Below the pieces are notes generated by a model. It ran no database searches, was not told the origin of the DNA, and saw only the letters and a list, made by a program, of their open reading frames with translations. DNA of 64,000 bases. Source: Pseudomonadota bacterium. Its GTDB lineage: Bacteria > Pseudomonadota > Alphaproteobacteria > Rhizobiales > Rhizobiaceae. Numbering within the stretch: position 1 is the first letter of the stretch; the number at the start of each line of letters is the position of its first letter. The stretch covers positions 1 through 64,000 of the forward strand of contig JAEXYH010000069.1 in the NCBI GenBank assembly GCA_023451735.1, read 5' to 3'. The position numbers were made by a program, and so were the translations under genes. This document shows, one piece after another, positions 42,198-50,503 of the stretch.

Positions 42198-42276
42198 GGC
42201 GTAGCCTCTCGATTTTTCGTGTGAGGCTAGACTTAGAGAGCTTTGGGGCAAAATTGAAGTCTTGGAAGCACGGTTG

Positions 42277-42750
42277 TCAGGCGATCAGCGGAGCGGCTAT
42301 TGCCTTAAGCGCATCCTTCGCATCCGCCGGCACCAGACGGATTTGCAGCCCGCGCTGCCCGCCGTTGATGAAGATGTACGGTTCGTTGAGCGCCGTGATC
42401 TCGATCGCCGTCGGCACGATCTTCTTCTGGCCAAGCGGACTGATGCCGCCGACATGGTAACCTGTCATGCGCTCCGCGTCGGCCGGTTTCATCATATGCG
42501 CCGACTTGCCGCCAAAGGCAGAAGCAAGCTTCTTCATCGATACTTCATGATCGGATGGCACGACGACGCAGACCGGCTTTCCATCGAGTTCGGCCATCAG
42601 CGTTTTCAGCACACGCTTCGGTTCCTCGCCGATCGCTTCCGCTGCCTGCAGTCCGATCCGGTCTGCACTCGGATCATAGTCGTAGGAGACGGTGGTATAG
42701 GCGATTTTCAGCCGGTCGAGCGTTTGTGTCGCGCGTGTGGTCTTCGACAT
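42277..42750 (-). CDS. ybaK: Cys-tRNA(Pro)/Cys-tRNA(Cys) deacylase, YbaK/EbsC type
   Basis: The 157-residue protein has the YbaK/ProX fold with LMAELDGKPVCVVVPSDHEV, the Lys and Gly-Gly active-site surroundings (KTLMAEL, GGISPLGQKK) and the FINGGQRGLQI end. It hydrolyses mischarged Cys-tRNA-Pro. ATG at 42750 lies three bases before the upstream gene's stop, so the YffB-like gene and this one are coupled. Confidence 0.92.
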   Translation of the reverse strand: MSKTTRATQTLDRLKIAYTTVSYDYDPSADRIGLQAAEAIGEEPKRVLKTLMAELDGKPVCVVVPSDHEVSMKKLASAFGGKSAHMMKPADAERMTGYHVGGISPLGQKKIVPTAIEITALNEPYIFINGGQRGLQIRLVPADAKDALKAIAAPLIA

Positions 42751-42752
42751 GC

Positions 42753-43106
42753 TCAAGCGTCCCGGAAGGCGTCTGCGTAGATTTCCGGTTTGAAGCCGAT
42801 CAGCAGCTTTCCGTCCGCTTCGAGAACCGGGCGCTTGATCATCGACGGCTGTGCCAGCATCAGCGCGATTGCTTTCGCCTGATCGATATTCTGGCGATCC
42901 GCTTCGTCGAGTTTCTTGAACGTGGTGCCGGCGCGGTTCAGAACCACGTCCCAGCCGGCGTTATCGACCCATGCTTGCAGATGAGCCTGATCGATGCCTG
43001 ACGTTTTGTAGTCGTGGAATGCATAGCTCACACCTTTTTGGTCCAGCCAGCTCCGCGCCTTCTTCATCGTGTCGCAGTTCTTGATGCCGTAGATGGTGAT
43101 CGCCAT
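42753..43106 (-). CDS. ArsC/Spx-family protein, YffB type
   Basis: The 117-residue thioredoxin-fold protein starts MAITIYGIKNCDTMKKARSWL and has RPVLEADGKLLIGF. It keeps one Cys at position 11 (NCDTMKK), like YffB rather than arsenate reductase proper. The function of this branch is not settled. It overlaps the reading of the YbaK gene end to start and forms a two-gene unit. Confidence 0.88.
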   Translation of the reverse strand: MAITIYGIKNCDTMKKARSWLDQKGVSYAFHDYKTSGIDQAHLQAWVDNAGWDVVLNRAGTTFKKLDEADRQNIDQAKAIALMLAQPSMIKRPVLEADGKLLIGFKPEIYADAFRDA

Positions 43107-43311
43107 TTCGCCGTCCTTAGGTCGTGTCTGCCCATACCGTGTAGGCCATTCCGTTCAGCGAAGCGATAACAACACCACATCATGGAATGCAAGCCAATGA
43201 GGCAGATCAAATAGTGGCATGCCAAGTTCGCATGGCTGACCTGTGCGCGTATGCGTTGTGTAAGCAATGTCTTGAGCGCATATATTAGCCGACAGAAAAG
43301 GAGTTGATGTC

Positions 43312-43476
43312 ATGTTCGCCCAGAACAAAAATCGTGGTAACCGTTTCAGCCGCGCCTTTGCAATTTTCGGTGCTGCAGTTTCTGCTTCGGCTGCCGTTGA
43401 AAACCATCGCCGCCCGAAAAGCAGCGACCTTAGCCTTCTCGGCATCGATCCCAAGGCTTTCGACCGTATCGGCTGA
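43312..43476 (+). CDS. Small 54-residue hypothetical protein
   Basis: This short gene is preceded by AAAAGGAG eight bases before its ATG. The product starts MFAQNKNRGNRFSRAFAIFG, has a short hydrophobic Ala-rich stretch (AIFGAAVSASAAV), then basic and DLSLLGIDPKAFDRI at the end. It could be membrane-associated through the central helix. I do not recognise the family, but the ribosome site and composition suggest a real gene. Confidence 0.6.
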   Translation: MFAQNKNRGNRFSRAFAIFGAAVSASAAVENHRRPKSSDLSLLGIDPKAFDRIG

Positions 43477-43545
43477 TTGCCGGATATAATTTACTGCCCG
43501 TTGGCCGTCATGTGGAATGGCGGCCTGTATTTCGGAAGTTGTGCC

Positions 43546-44250
43546 TCACCCAGCGCCGGTTACCTGATCGCTTAGCAGATCCAACTGGATTGGCGGCTTG
43601 GAGTATGGGGAAGCGCTGGCGTCGAAGCGCCAGCATCCGAATTGCTCATGGCGCGTATCGCCATTGTGGCTGTAGACAAGCGCAAATTCGCTTGCCAGCC
43701 ATGTATACGGTTTTCCGACAGTCAGAAGGTCCTTGCACCCGTAGCCATAGATGATGGTGACGTGAGGTGAAGGCACCCGCAACTTGGCCCTTTGCAGGTT
43801 ATGCCGGGTCAGGGTGCCATGCAGCATCCGCACGAATTCATGGATATCGGCATTTCTGGCGGCGCTTGTCAGCGCGAGATGCCGCTTACCTCCAAAAAGG
43901 GCGCATCCGTCCAGCGTGATCCTGATAGGGCGTGCTCTGATCGATCCGATCGCAGCCTTGATCCGGGGAATGAGGTCGTAGGGTGGTCTGTCGAATTCAT
44001 CCATCAAAAGCAGGCTCACATGCAGCAAGCTCGCCGGGTGAGGTTGGCGTTCGGTGCGACCATGCGCGTGGTCGCAGGCCGCCCTGTATATCTCCCCGCT
44101 CATGAGGGGCGGCGGTTTCAGCACGAAGAAAAGTTCACTTCGCCGTCGAAGCGGAAGAGATGGCTGCCTGAACCCATATTCCTCAATGGCATTGCCTGTC
44201 AGTGGCAGGGATGGCTGATGATACTGCAACTGGCGCCTCCCAATAGTCAT
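43546..44250 (-). CDS. 2H phosphoesterase (2'-5' RNA ligase-like)
   Basis: The 234-residue protein has the two HxT/S motifs of the 2H superfamily: HVSLLLMDEF and PHVTIIYGYG. Such enzymes hydrolyse 2'-3' or 1''-2'' cyclic phosphates of RNA-processing products, or link RNA ends. ATG at 44250 is chosen because the longer reading begins in AT-rich promoter-like sequence; no strong ribosome site is present. It is transcribed alone, convergent with the small 54-residue gene. Confidence 0.8.
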   Translation of the reverse strand: MTIGRRQLQYHQPSLPLTGNAIEEYGFRQPSLPLRRRSELFFVLKPPPLMSGEIYRAACDHAHGRTERQPHPASLLHVSLLLMDEFDRPPYDLIPRIKAAIGSIRARPIRITLDGCALFGGKRHLALTSAARNADIHEFVRMLHGTLTRHNLQRAKLRVPSPHVTIIYGYGCKDLLTVGKPYTWLASEFALVYSHNGDTRHEQFGCWRFDASASPYSKPPIQLDLLSDQVTGAG

Positions 44251-44426
44251 CGACGCGGGACCGTGCGGAACGGCAATATAACAGAATTCATTTGACAATA
44301 AAGAACATAAAGTGAACATTTAGGCGTAATCAAGATGCCTGCAGATTTATGGAAGCAAGAAACGGGTTGATTGCCTGCCCGTGAAATACGATCCTGGAAG
44401 GGAAATCACACGAACGGAGTAAGCTC

Positions 44427-44984
44427 ATGGCCGGACATCGATATGCGATCTTCGACACCGCTGGCGGCTTCTGCGGCATTGCGTGGAATGATGCCGGCAT
44501 CACCCGCTTTCAACTGCCGACCGGAAGTGAGCTTTCGACCGAGAACCTTCTCCTGCGCCGTATAAGCGACGCACGAAAATCGCCGCCGCCAGCCGAGATC
44601 GCAGAGACGATCGGTTTGGTAAAACGGTATTTCGCCGGCGAGCGGATCGATTTTTCCAATATCCGTCTCGATCTTGAGGGCCAGGATGAGGTCTTCAGGA
44701 CTATCTACGCGGCGGCCCGCCGCATCGGCTGGGGCCACACGACAACCTATGGCACGATCGCCAGGGAACTGGGCCTTGGGCCGGAGGCAGCGCGTGATGT
44801 TGGCCAGGCCATGGCAAAAAATCCGGTGGCGCTGATCATACCCTGCCACCGGGTGCTGGCCGCCGGAGGCAAGATCGGCGGTTTTTCCGCGCCCGGCGGA
44901 TCAACCTCTAAACAGCGTATGCTCGAGCTTGAGGGTGTGCGTCTCACGCCGCCCGAACCGGTACAGCAGTCCTTGGGCTTTTGA
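44427..44984 (+). CDS. ogt: Methylated-DNA-protein cysteine methyltransferase
   Basis: The 185-residue protein has the alkyl-acceptor motif IIPCHRV (137-143, Cys140), the helix-turn-helix YGTIARELGLG and an N-terminal cap domain. It transfers alkyl groups from O6-alkylguanine to itself in a single, suicidal reaction. ACGGAGTAAGCTC precedes the start. No Ada-type DNA-binding domain is present, so it is the constitutive Ogt form. Confidence 0.94.
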   Translation: MAGHRYAIFDTAGGFCGIAWNDAGITRFQLPTGSELSTENLLLRRISDARKSPPPAEIAETIGLVKRYFAGERIDFSNIRLDLEGQDEVFRTIYAAARRIGWGHTTTYGTIARELGLGPEAARDVGQAMAKNPVALIIPCHRVLAAGGKIGGFSAPGGSTSKQRMLELEGVRLTPPEPVQQSLGF

Positions 44985-44998
44985 GTGCCTGCCGGCGC

Positions 44999-45592
44999 TC
45001 AGTGTGCCAGCAGAAGCTTGTAACCCGCAAACCCGACGATCAGCACCGAGGCGCCGATCATGGCGATCTTGCCCAGGCGCTTCTCGATGAAGTGACGGAT
45101 GTCTTCGCCGTAGCGGCGCAGCAACCATGCCAGCAGGAAGAAGCGGGCACCGCGGGTGATCAGCGCCGAGACGATGAACAGCCAGATATTCACATGCACG
45201 GCCCCGGAAAGGATCGTCACCACCTTGATCGGCGGCAGATGCGCGAAACCGGATGTCACCAGCATCAGCAGGATGGTCTCGAACGTGATGCCGGCCTTCA
45301 GCGCGTTGAACGTATCGAGCTTGCCCCAGAATTCCAGGATCGGCATGGCGATCGCATTGAAAGCGAAGGAACCGATCCACCAGCCTGCAATGCCGCCAAG
45401 AACCGAGAACACCGTCGCGACCAGCGCGTAACGCCATGCGCGTTCGGGTCTCGCCAGCGCCATCGGCAGGAAAAGCACGTCGGCCGGCACGAGAAAGATG
45501 GAACTTTCGACAAAGGCGATGACGGCAAGCCAAACTTCCGCGGATTTTCGGGCGCTAAGCGCCATCGTCCAATTATAGAGGCGTTGAAGCAT
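44999..45592 (-). CDS. VTT/DedA-like membrane protein (YqaA type)
   Basis: The 197-residue protein has about five hydrophobic segments, with an ESSIFLVPADVLFLPMALA start, a loop with GGIAGWWIG, and the re-entrant-like FAHLPPIKVVTILSGA. This fits the VTT-domain (SNARE-associated, YqaA) family, thought to move lipids or ions across membranes. ATG at 45592 is preferred over a GTG 24 bases upstream. It is convergent with ogt. Confidence 0.85.
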   Translation of the reverse strand: MLQRLYNWTMALSARKSAEVWLAVIAFVESSIFLVPADVLFLPMALARPERAWRYALVATVFSVLGGIAGWWIGSFAFNAIAMPILEFWGKLDTFNALKAGITFETILLMLVTSGFAHLPPIKVVTILSGAVHVNIWLFIVSALITRGARFFLLAWLLRRYGEDIRHFIEKRLGKIAMIGASVLIVGFAGYKLLLAH

Positions 45593-46153
45593 TCGGTATC
45601 TACCCTGTTCGGGCACAGAGTTAATTCAATGCGCGCGCAAATGCATGCCGCCGAAAGTTGCAAATACCTCCGGAAAACCATCCGGGTCGAATTTATGCAA
45701 TCGCCAGTAATGATGGCGACCGAATAGGTGCACTAGATCCGGAGAAAACTTATTGGTTGCGTAATTAAATATGCGAGCAACTTTAGAAATTAGGTGCCAA
45801 TCCGCATCAGCCTCCATCCGCGCGGGGGGAGCACATGGATCATGCAAATATCGATGAATTTATAAGGTGTTGGTTAAACCGGAAGGGCGGAGTGTTAAGC
45901 ATCGAACCTGCCGGCCGATCATCCCTATTCGCCCTTCTTGGTGGTCTGCGACGTCGGATTATTGCGCGAAAGCCGGATATCGTTATCGCCGCATGATATT
46001 GCAGTCCGGTTCAACGAGCCGGTGGAAAAAGAGGCAGAGATACGAGATGCTCTGACATCGCTGAAAAATATCAGCCAGGTCGAAACTGCCAACGAGGGCG
46101 AAAATTATCGGCGCGCCATGTTGTCATAGCGCGCCGTTCGTCGTGTCAGTCTG
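45593..46153. other. AT-richer 561-base region with doubtful short frames
   Basis: Base composition drops noticeably in GC compared with the flanks. Short frames exist on both strands: a 73-residue minus frame (45626-45847) and plus frames at 45835 and 45899-46129, the latter including the protein-like stretch DHPYSPFLVVCDVG. None has a good ribosome site. It may be the remains of a decayed gene or a small acquired patch. Confidence 0.4.
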
Positions 46154-47731
46154 TTATTCCCACTCGATCGTGCCGGGCGGCTTCGACGTCACATCGTAGA
46201 CGACGCGGTTGATGCCACGGACTTCGTTGATGATGCGGGTTGCCGCACGGCCGAGAAAGTTCATGTCGTAGGGATAGAAATCCGCCGTCATGCCATCGAC
46301 CGAGGTGACGGCGCGCAGTGCGCAGACGAAATCGTAGGTGCGGTAGTCACCCATAACGCCGACCGTCTGGACCGGCAGAAGTACGGCAAAGGCCTGCCAG
46401 ATCGTATCGTAGAGACCGGCCTTGCGGATTTCGTCGAGATAGATCGCATCCGCCTTGCGCAGGATGTCGAGCTTCTCCTTGGTCACGCCGCCCGGGCAGC
46501 GGATGGCGAGGCCTGGGCCCGGGAAGGGGTGGCGGCCGATGAACGATTCCGGCAGACCCAGCTCGCGGCCCAATGCGCGGACTTCGTCCTTGAAGAGCTC
46601 GCGCAGCGGCTCGACGAGCTGCATGTTCATGCGCTCGGGCAGGCCGCCGACATTGTGGTGGCTTTTGATCGTTACCGAAGGGCCGCCGGAGAAGGAGACG
46701 CTTTCGATGACGTCCGGGTAAAGCGTGCCCTGCGCCAAGAAGCGCGGTTCGCCCTTTCCGTCGGCAGCGATCTTGGCGGCTTCCGCTTCAAAAACTTCGA
46801 TGAACAGGCGGCCGATGGTCTTGCGCTTCACTTCCGGGTCAGTCTCGCCGGCAAGCTGGGTCAGGAACAGGTCGGCTGCGTCCACCGCCACGAGCGGGAT
46901 ATTGTAGTGGTCGCGGAACATGCCGACGACCTGCTCGGTCTCGCCCTGGCGCATCAGGCCGTGATCAACATAGATGCAGGTCAGCTGGTCGCCGATCGCC
47001 TCATGGATGAGGATGGCCGCAACGGACGAGTCGACGCCGCCGGACAGGCCGCAGATGACACGTTCAGTGCCGACCTGATCCTTGATTTTGCGGATCATTT
47101 CGGCGCGATAGGCAGCCATGGTCCAGTCGGACTTCAGGCCAACGATCTTGTGCACGAAGTTGGAGAGCAGCTTGGCGCCATCCGGCGTGTGCACCACTTC
47201 CGGGTGGAACATGGTGGTGTAGTAGTGACGGCTCTCGTCGGCGGCGATGGCGAACGGTGCGTTTTCCGACGTCGCGATCACTTCGAAACCGTCCGGCAGC
47301 TGCGTGACGCGATCGCCGTGGCTCATCCAGACCGGGTAACGCCCGCCCTTTTCCCAGAAACCATCGAACAGCGGGCTGGCCTTTTTGACTTCCACATCGG
47401 CACGGCCGAATTCGGCGGCGTGGCCACCCTCGACGACACCACCAAGCTGGGTGCAGAGCGTCTGCTGGCCATAGCAGATGCCGAGGATCGGTACGCCGCT
47501 ATCGAATACCGCCTGCGGTGCGCGTGGGCTGCCTTCGGTCGTGACCGAGGCCGGGCCGCCGGAGAAGATCACGCCCTTGGGAGCGAGCTTGTCGAACGCT
47601 TCGGCGGCGTTCTGGAAGGGATGGATTTCGCAATAGACACCCGCTTCGCGGATGCGGCGCGCAATCAGCTGCGTCACCTGGCTGCCGAAATCGATGATGA
47701 GGATGCTGTCGGGATGAGCTATCTGGGTCAT
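46154..47731 (-). CDS. guaA: GMP synthase (glutamine-hydrolysing)
   Basis: The 525-residue protein has a class I glutamine amidotransferase domain with Cys86 (GICYGQQ), His176 and Glu178 (FHPEV), then the ATP pyrophosphatase domain with the P-loop SGGVDSS (230-236), and a C-terminal dimerisation domain ending TSKPPGTIEWE. It makes GMP from XMP, ATP and glutamine. AAAGGCTCGCC precedes the start. It may be co-transcribed with the nucleosidase gene 39 bases upstream. Confidence 0.98.
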   Translation of the reverse strand: MTQIAHPDSILIIDFGSQVTQLIARRIREAGVYCEIHPFQNAAEAFDKLAPKGVIFSGGPASVTTEGSPRAPQAVFDSGVPILGICYGQQTLCTQLGGVVEGGHAAEFGRADVEVKKASPLFDGFWEKGGRYPVWMSHGDRVTQLPDGFEVIATSENAPFAIAADESRHYYTTMFHPEVVHTPDGAKLLSNFVHKIVGLKSDWTMAAYRAEMIRKIKDQVGTERVICGLSGGVDSSVAAILIHEAIGDQLTCIYVDHGLMRQGETEQVVGMFRDHYNIPLVAVDAADLFLTQLAGETDPEVKRKTIGRLFIEVFEAEAAKIAADGKGEPRFLAQGTLYPDVIESVSFSGGPSVTIKSHHNVGGLPERMNMQLVEPLRELFKDEVRALGRELGLPESFIGRHPFPGPGLAIRCPGGVTKEKLDILRKADAIYLDEIRKAGLYDTIWQAFAVLLPVQTVGVMGDYRTYDFVCALRAVTSVDGMTADFYPYDMNFLGRAATRIINEVRGINRVVYDVTSKPPGTIEWE

Positions 47732-47770
47732 GGCGAGCCTTTAATGAAGAACCCCGATTTTTGCAACTGC

Positions 47771-48409
47771 TCAGAACGCCAAATCGCCGCTTTCCAGGGC
47801 GTTTCCGAGTCTGTCGATAACATCGGCGAGCTTCTCGTCGATGACATGCAGATATTCGGTCCAGTTGTCGACGTGTTTCAGCTCGGCCTTGCCGTCGGAA
47901 ATACCGCGAAGGCCGATCAGCGGAATGCCAAACAGCTGGCAGCAGCGCATCACCGCGAAAGTCTCCATATCGACCATGTCCGCCGCGATCAGATCATAGG
48001 CAGATCCCGAGACGATATTGCCGCCGGTGGAAAGTGTTGCCTCGGCTACGCCGGGAATGCGAAGCGGCAGGGGCATGACGGCTGGATGGTCGAGGAAAGG
48101 CGTACGGCCCTTTTCGAAGCCGAGCGGCGAAGCGTCCATGTCACGATAGGAGACGGAAGAGGCCTGATAGACTCCCGTCTGTTCGAGTGTGCGTGAACCG
48201 GCCGAACCGAGCGAAACGATCAGATCCGGAAGCTCGCCTTTGCCCTGCAGTCTGGTCAGTGCGTGGGAAAGCACGATCGCAGCCTCGATCGGGCCGACGC
48301 CGGTCATCAGCGGCTTGATGCGCGATTTCAGATGCGGGCCATATTCTGCATCGACCGCCATGACGAACAGCACCGAGTGCCGGCCGATCCGCTTCAGTTC
48401 AAAGCTCAT
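47771..48409 (-). CDS. 5'-methylthioadenosine/S-adenosylhomocysteine nucleosidase-like protein
   Basis: The 212-residue protein fits the nucleoside phosphorylase-like (MTAN) fold: VMAVDAEYGP, LMTGVGPIEAA, VSLGSAG and the VDMETFAVMRCCQLFGIPLIGLRGISD segment in shorter pieces, with the catalytic Asp in RGISDGK. It would cleave adenine from MTA or SAH in the methyl cycle. It overlaps the thioesterase gene by four bases (ATGA) and precedes guaA. Confidence 0.9.
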   Translation of the reverse strand: MSFELKRIGRHSVLFVMAVDAEYGPHLKSRIKPLMTGVGPIEAAIVLSHALTRLQGKGELPDLIVSLGSAGSRTLEQTGVYQASSVSYRDMDASPLGFEKGRTPFLDHPAVMPLPLRIPGVAEATLSTGGNIVSGSAYDLIAADMVDMETFAVMRCCQLFGIPLIGLRGISDGKAELKHVDNWTEYLHVIDEKLADVIDRLGNALESGDLAF

Positions 48410-48855
48410 TCCACCACATCCTGACGATCGCGGATGACCATCATCGATGCTGTCATCGAGGCAATCAGTTTTGCCGGTCCGTCACTGATCGCATAGGCGC
48501 GGCCGTCAGCAACGATGATTGTCGAGCCGGGCTTGGTGACCTCGCCTCTGAAAAGAAAACGCTCACCGCGGCCGGGTGACAGCAGGTTCACCTTGAACTC
48601 GATCGTCAGAAGCGAGACTTCCGGCGCGATCACCGTATAGGCGGCGTAGGTACAGGCTGTTTCAAGTGGCGCGGAGATGACGCCGCCATGCAGGAAACCA
48701 TGCTGCTGCGTGAGCTTGGGATCGAAGGGAAGTTCGATTTCCACCATGCCCTGCTGGATGCGCGTCAGGTCCGCGCCGAGCATTGCCATGGCATTCTGCT
48801 TCTCAAAGCTGCGCCGGATGCGTTCGTGAAAGTCGCCTGGATCGGTAATCTTCAT
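48406..48855 (-). CDS. PaaI-type hotdog thioesterase
   Basis: The 149-residue protein has the hotdog signature QHGFLHGGVISAPLETAC and the central strand LTIEFKVNLLSPG. It hydrolyses acyl- or aryl-CoA thioesters. ATG at 48855 is preceded by AAGGGC. It is translationally coupled to the nucleosidase gene, so thioesterase, nucleosidase and guaA may share a transcript. Confidence 0.9.
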   Translation of the reverse strand: MKITDPGDFHERIRRSFEKQNAMAMLGADLTRIQQGMVEIELPFDPKLTQQHGFLHGGVISAPLETACTYAAYTVIAPEVSLLTIEFKVNLLSPGRGERFLFRGEVTKPGSTIIVADGRAYAISDGPAKLIASMTASMMVIRDRQDVVE

Positions 48856-48926
48856 GGTTTGCCCTTGTGTCGCGGCGAAACTGGCATGCTGTCGGCGGAT
48901 CGGCAAGCGCGACAAAATGACTATCG

Positions 48927-49379
48927 TCAATTCAGCAGAACGATCGAAAGGTTCAGCACTGCGGCAAATGCAACCCAGAGTGCGTAAGGCACGAAAAGCC
49001 ATGCCGCCTGCCGGTTGGGCTGCCAGCTCATGGCGATGAACAGCAGGATGAAGGCCAGCATGGGTATGATGACGACAAGGCCGAGAAGCGGGCTCTGGAG
49101 GCCGAAAAAGACCGGCGACCAGAAGATGTTGAGAAAACCCTGTATGGCGAAAACGATCAGCCGGCCCGTATTGTTCTCATCGAACCAGGTCGTGGAAAGC
49201 GCAACGCCAATCATCACGTAAAGCCCGGCCCATACGGGTGCGAAAACCCAGTCGGGCGGATTGAAGAACGGTTTTTGCAGTGACTGGTACCATTCGCCCG
49301 GCGTGTTCGCATAACTGCTGAGCGCACCAATGGCAACGCAGGTGAAAATGAAGAAAGCAAAGGTCAGTATCTTGCCCAT
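48927..49379 (-). CDS. tspO: TspO/MBR tryptophan-rich sensory protein
   Basis: The 150-residue protein has five membrane helices and the TspO motifs: WYQSLQKPFFNPPDWVFAPVW in overlapping pieces, and NIFWSPVFFG. TspO binds porphyrins and cholesterol-like molecules and regulates tetrapyrrole metabolism in alphaproteobacteria. It is transcribed on its own, between the thioesterase and the imelysin operon. Confidence 0.95.
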   Translation of the reverse strand: MGKILTFAFFIFTCVAIGALSSYANTPGEWYQSLQKPFFNPPDWVFAPVWAGLYVMIGVALSTTWFDENNTGRLIVFAIQGFLNIFWSPVFFGLQSPLLGLVVIIPMLAFILLFIAMSWQPNRQAAWLFVPYALWVAFAAVLNLSIVLLN

Positions 49380-49416
49380 GGCGGGTGATCTAGGGTTGCT
49401 GCAACCTGAGTAAAGA

Positions 49417-50502
49417 TCATTTTATCCGGATAATGTGCTGATCCCAGGCGACATCGCTGCGCGTATCGTTGAATTGTCCGTCATAGGAAGATACGGCAAT
49501 ACCATGGGCCGAAGGCGCGACACCGGCCGCCTCACGGACAAACTCTTCCTTCAACACGAGGCCGGTTTTGGCATCAAGCGTTACCGATGTACCGCCGATC
49601 GGCGATGTCAGACCGACGATCTTGTCGCGGCGGTTGACGGCGATTGCGCCGACGTAGTTGGCGAGCCGCGCCGTAGTCTCGTCCGGCAGCGAAAGCAGCG
49701 CAATATCATCGCCCTTGGAAAACCACCCGGCAAGCGGCGGCGCTTCGTTGCGTGCGCCTTCCCATTGGCAGGCGAACCAGACGCGGCCGTTCTCCGAAAT
49801 GTCCAGATGCCGGGTGGAAAGCTGGCTGAGCGACGAGGGCATCCTGTGCTTCTGGATCAGAGTGCCACTTTTGGCGTCGAGCATGACCAGCGACGGTTCC
49901 ATGCGGTCGAGATTGAGCTTGGTGCGGCCGAAGTCCGGGTGGGTCTCGATGCCGCCATTGGCGATAACGAGGATCGTGCCGTCGTCCGAGACGGTCATGT
50001 CATGGGTGCCGATGCCATGGGCGTCGAATTCACCAATCCGCCGGAACCCGTCCCGGCCATCGTAAAGCCCGATCATGCCGCGATTGCCGTCGAAATCGTT
50101 CTCGCTGGCATAAAGAATTGCACCATCCGGCGAAAAATGCCCGTGCCCGTAGAAATGCCGGCCCTCCGGCGCGGTGATCATGACCGGCTCTGCCTGGCGC
50201 GAGGGATCGAAGACCATCGCAAACGTGCCCGGCCTGCGGGCGAAAGCAACGGCACGGCCGGTGGCGGAACTGAAGGCCATGCCATGAGCGCGGGCGGGTA
50301 GAGCCACCTGGTCGATGATCTCGCCCCGCTCGGAAACCGTGGCAATGCCGAACGAGCCGTCAGCCCCCCGATATCCGGAGGCATAGACCGCATCGGTCTG
50401 CTCCAGCGCATAGAGCGATTCCGGCGCGAGCGTGGCGGCAAAGCCCATGCCGGCGGCCTTCAGAAACGCCCGGCGGTCGATTGTCTCGCCACACCACGCC
50501 AT
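49417..50502 (-). CDS. DUF1513 family protein
   Basis: The 361-residue protein starts with a twin-arginine-type signal (MAWCGETIDRRAFLKAAGMG) and has a beta-propeller-like body with repeats such as GHGHFSPDGAILYASENDFD and GIGTHDMTVSDDGTILVIANGG in pieces. DUF1513 proteins regularly follow imelysins and di-heme oxidoreductases. GGAGACTGAA precedes the ATG at 50502, and it overlaps the second imelysin stop closely, so it is the last gene of that operon. Function unknown. Confidence 0.88.
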   Translation of the reverse strand: MAWCGETIDRRAFLKAAGMGFAATLAPESLYALEQTDAVYASGYRGADGSFGIATVSERGEIIDQVALPARAHGMAFSSATGRAVAFARRPGTFAMVFDPSRQAEPVMITAPEGRHFYGHGHFSPDGAILYASENDFDGNRGMIGLYDGRDGFRRIGEFDAHGIGTHDMTVSDDGTILVIANGGIETHPDFGRTKLNLDRMEPSLVMLDAKSGTLIQKHRMPSSLSQLSTRHLDISENGRVWFACQWEGARNEAPPLAGWFSKGDDIALLSLPDETTARLANYVGAIAVNRRDKIVGLTSPIGGTSVTLDAKTGLVLKEEFVREAAGVAPSAHGIAVSSYDGQFNDTRSDVAWDQHIIRIK

Positions 50503-50503
50503 T

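Noticed and set aside
45626..45847. 73-codon minus-strand frame in the AT-rich patch
   Set aside because: No ribosome site or family resemblance; kept only as part of the region description.
46529..48196. 555-codon plus-strand frame
   Set aside because: It is antisense to guaA and the nucleosidase gene, both clearly real.
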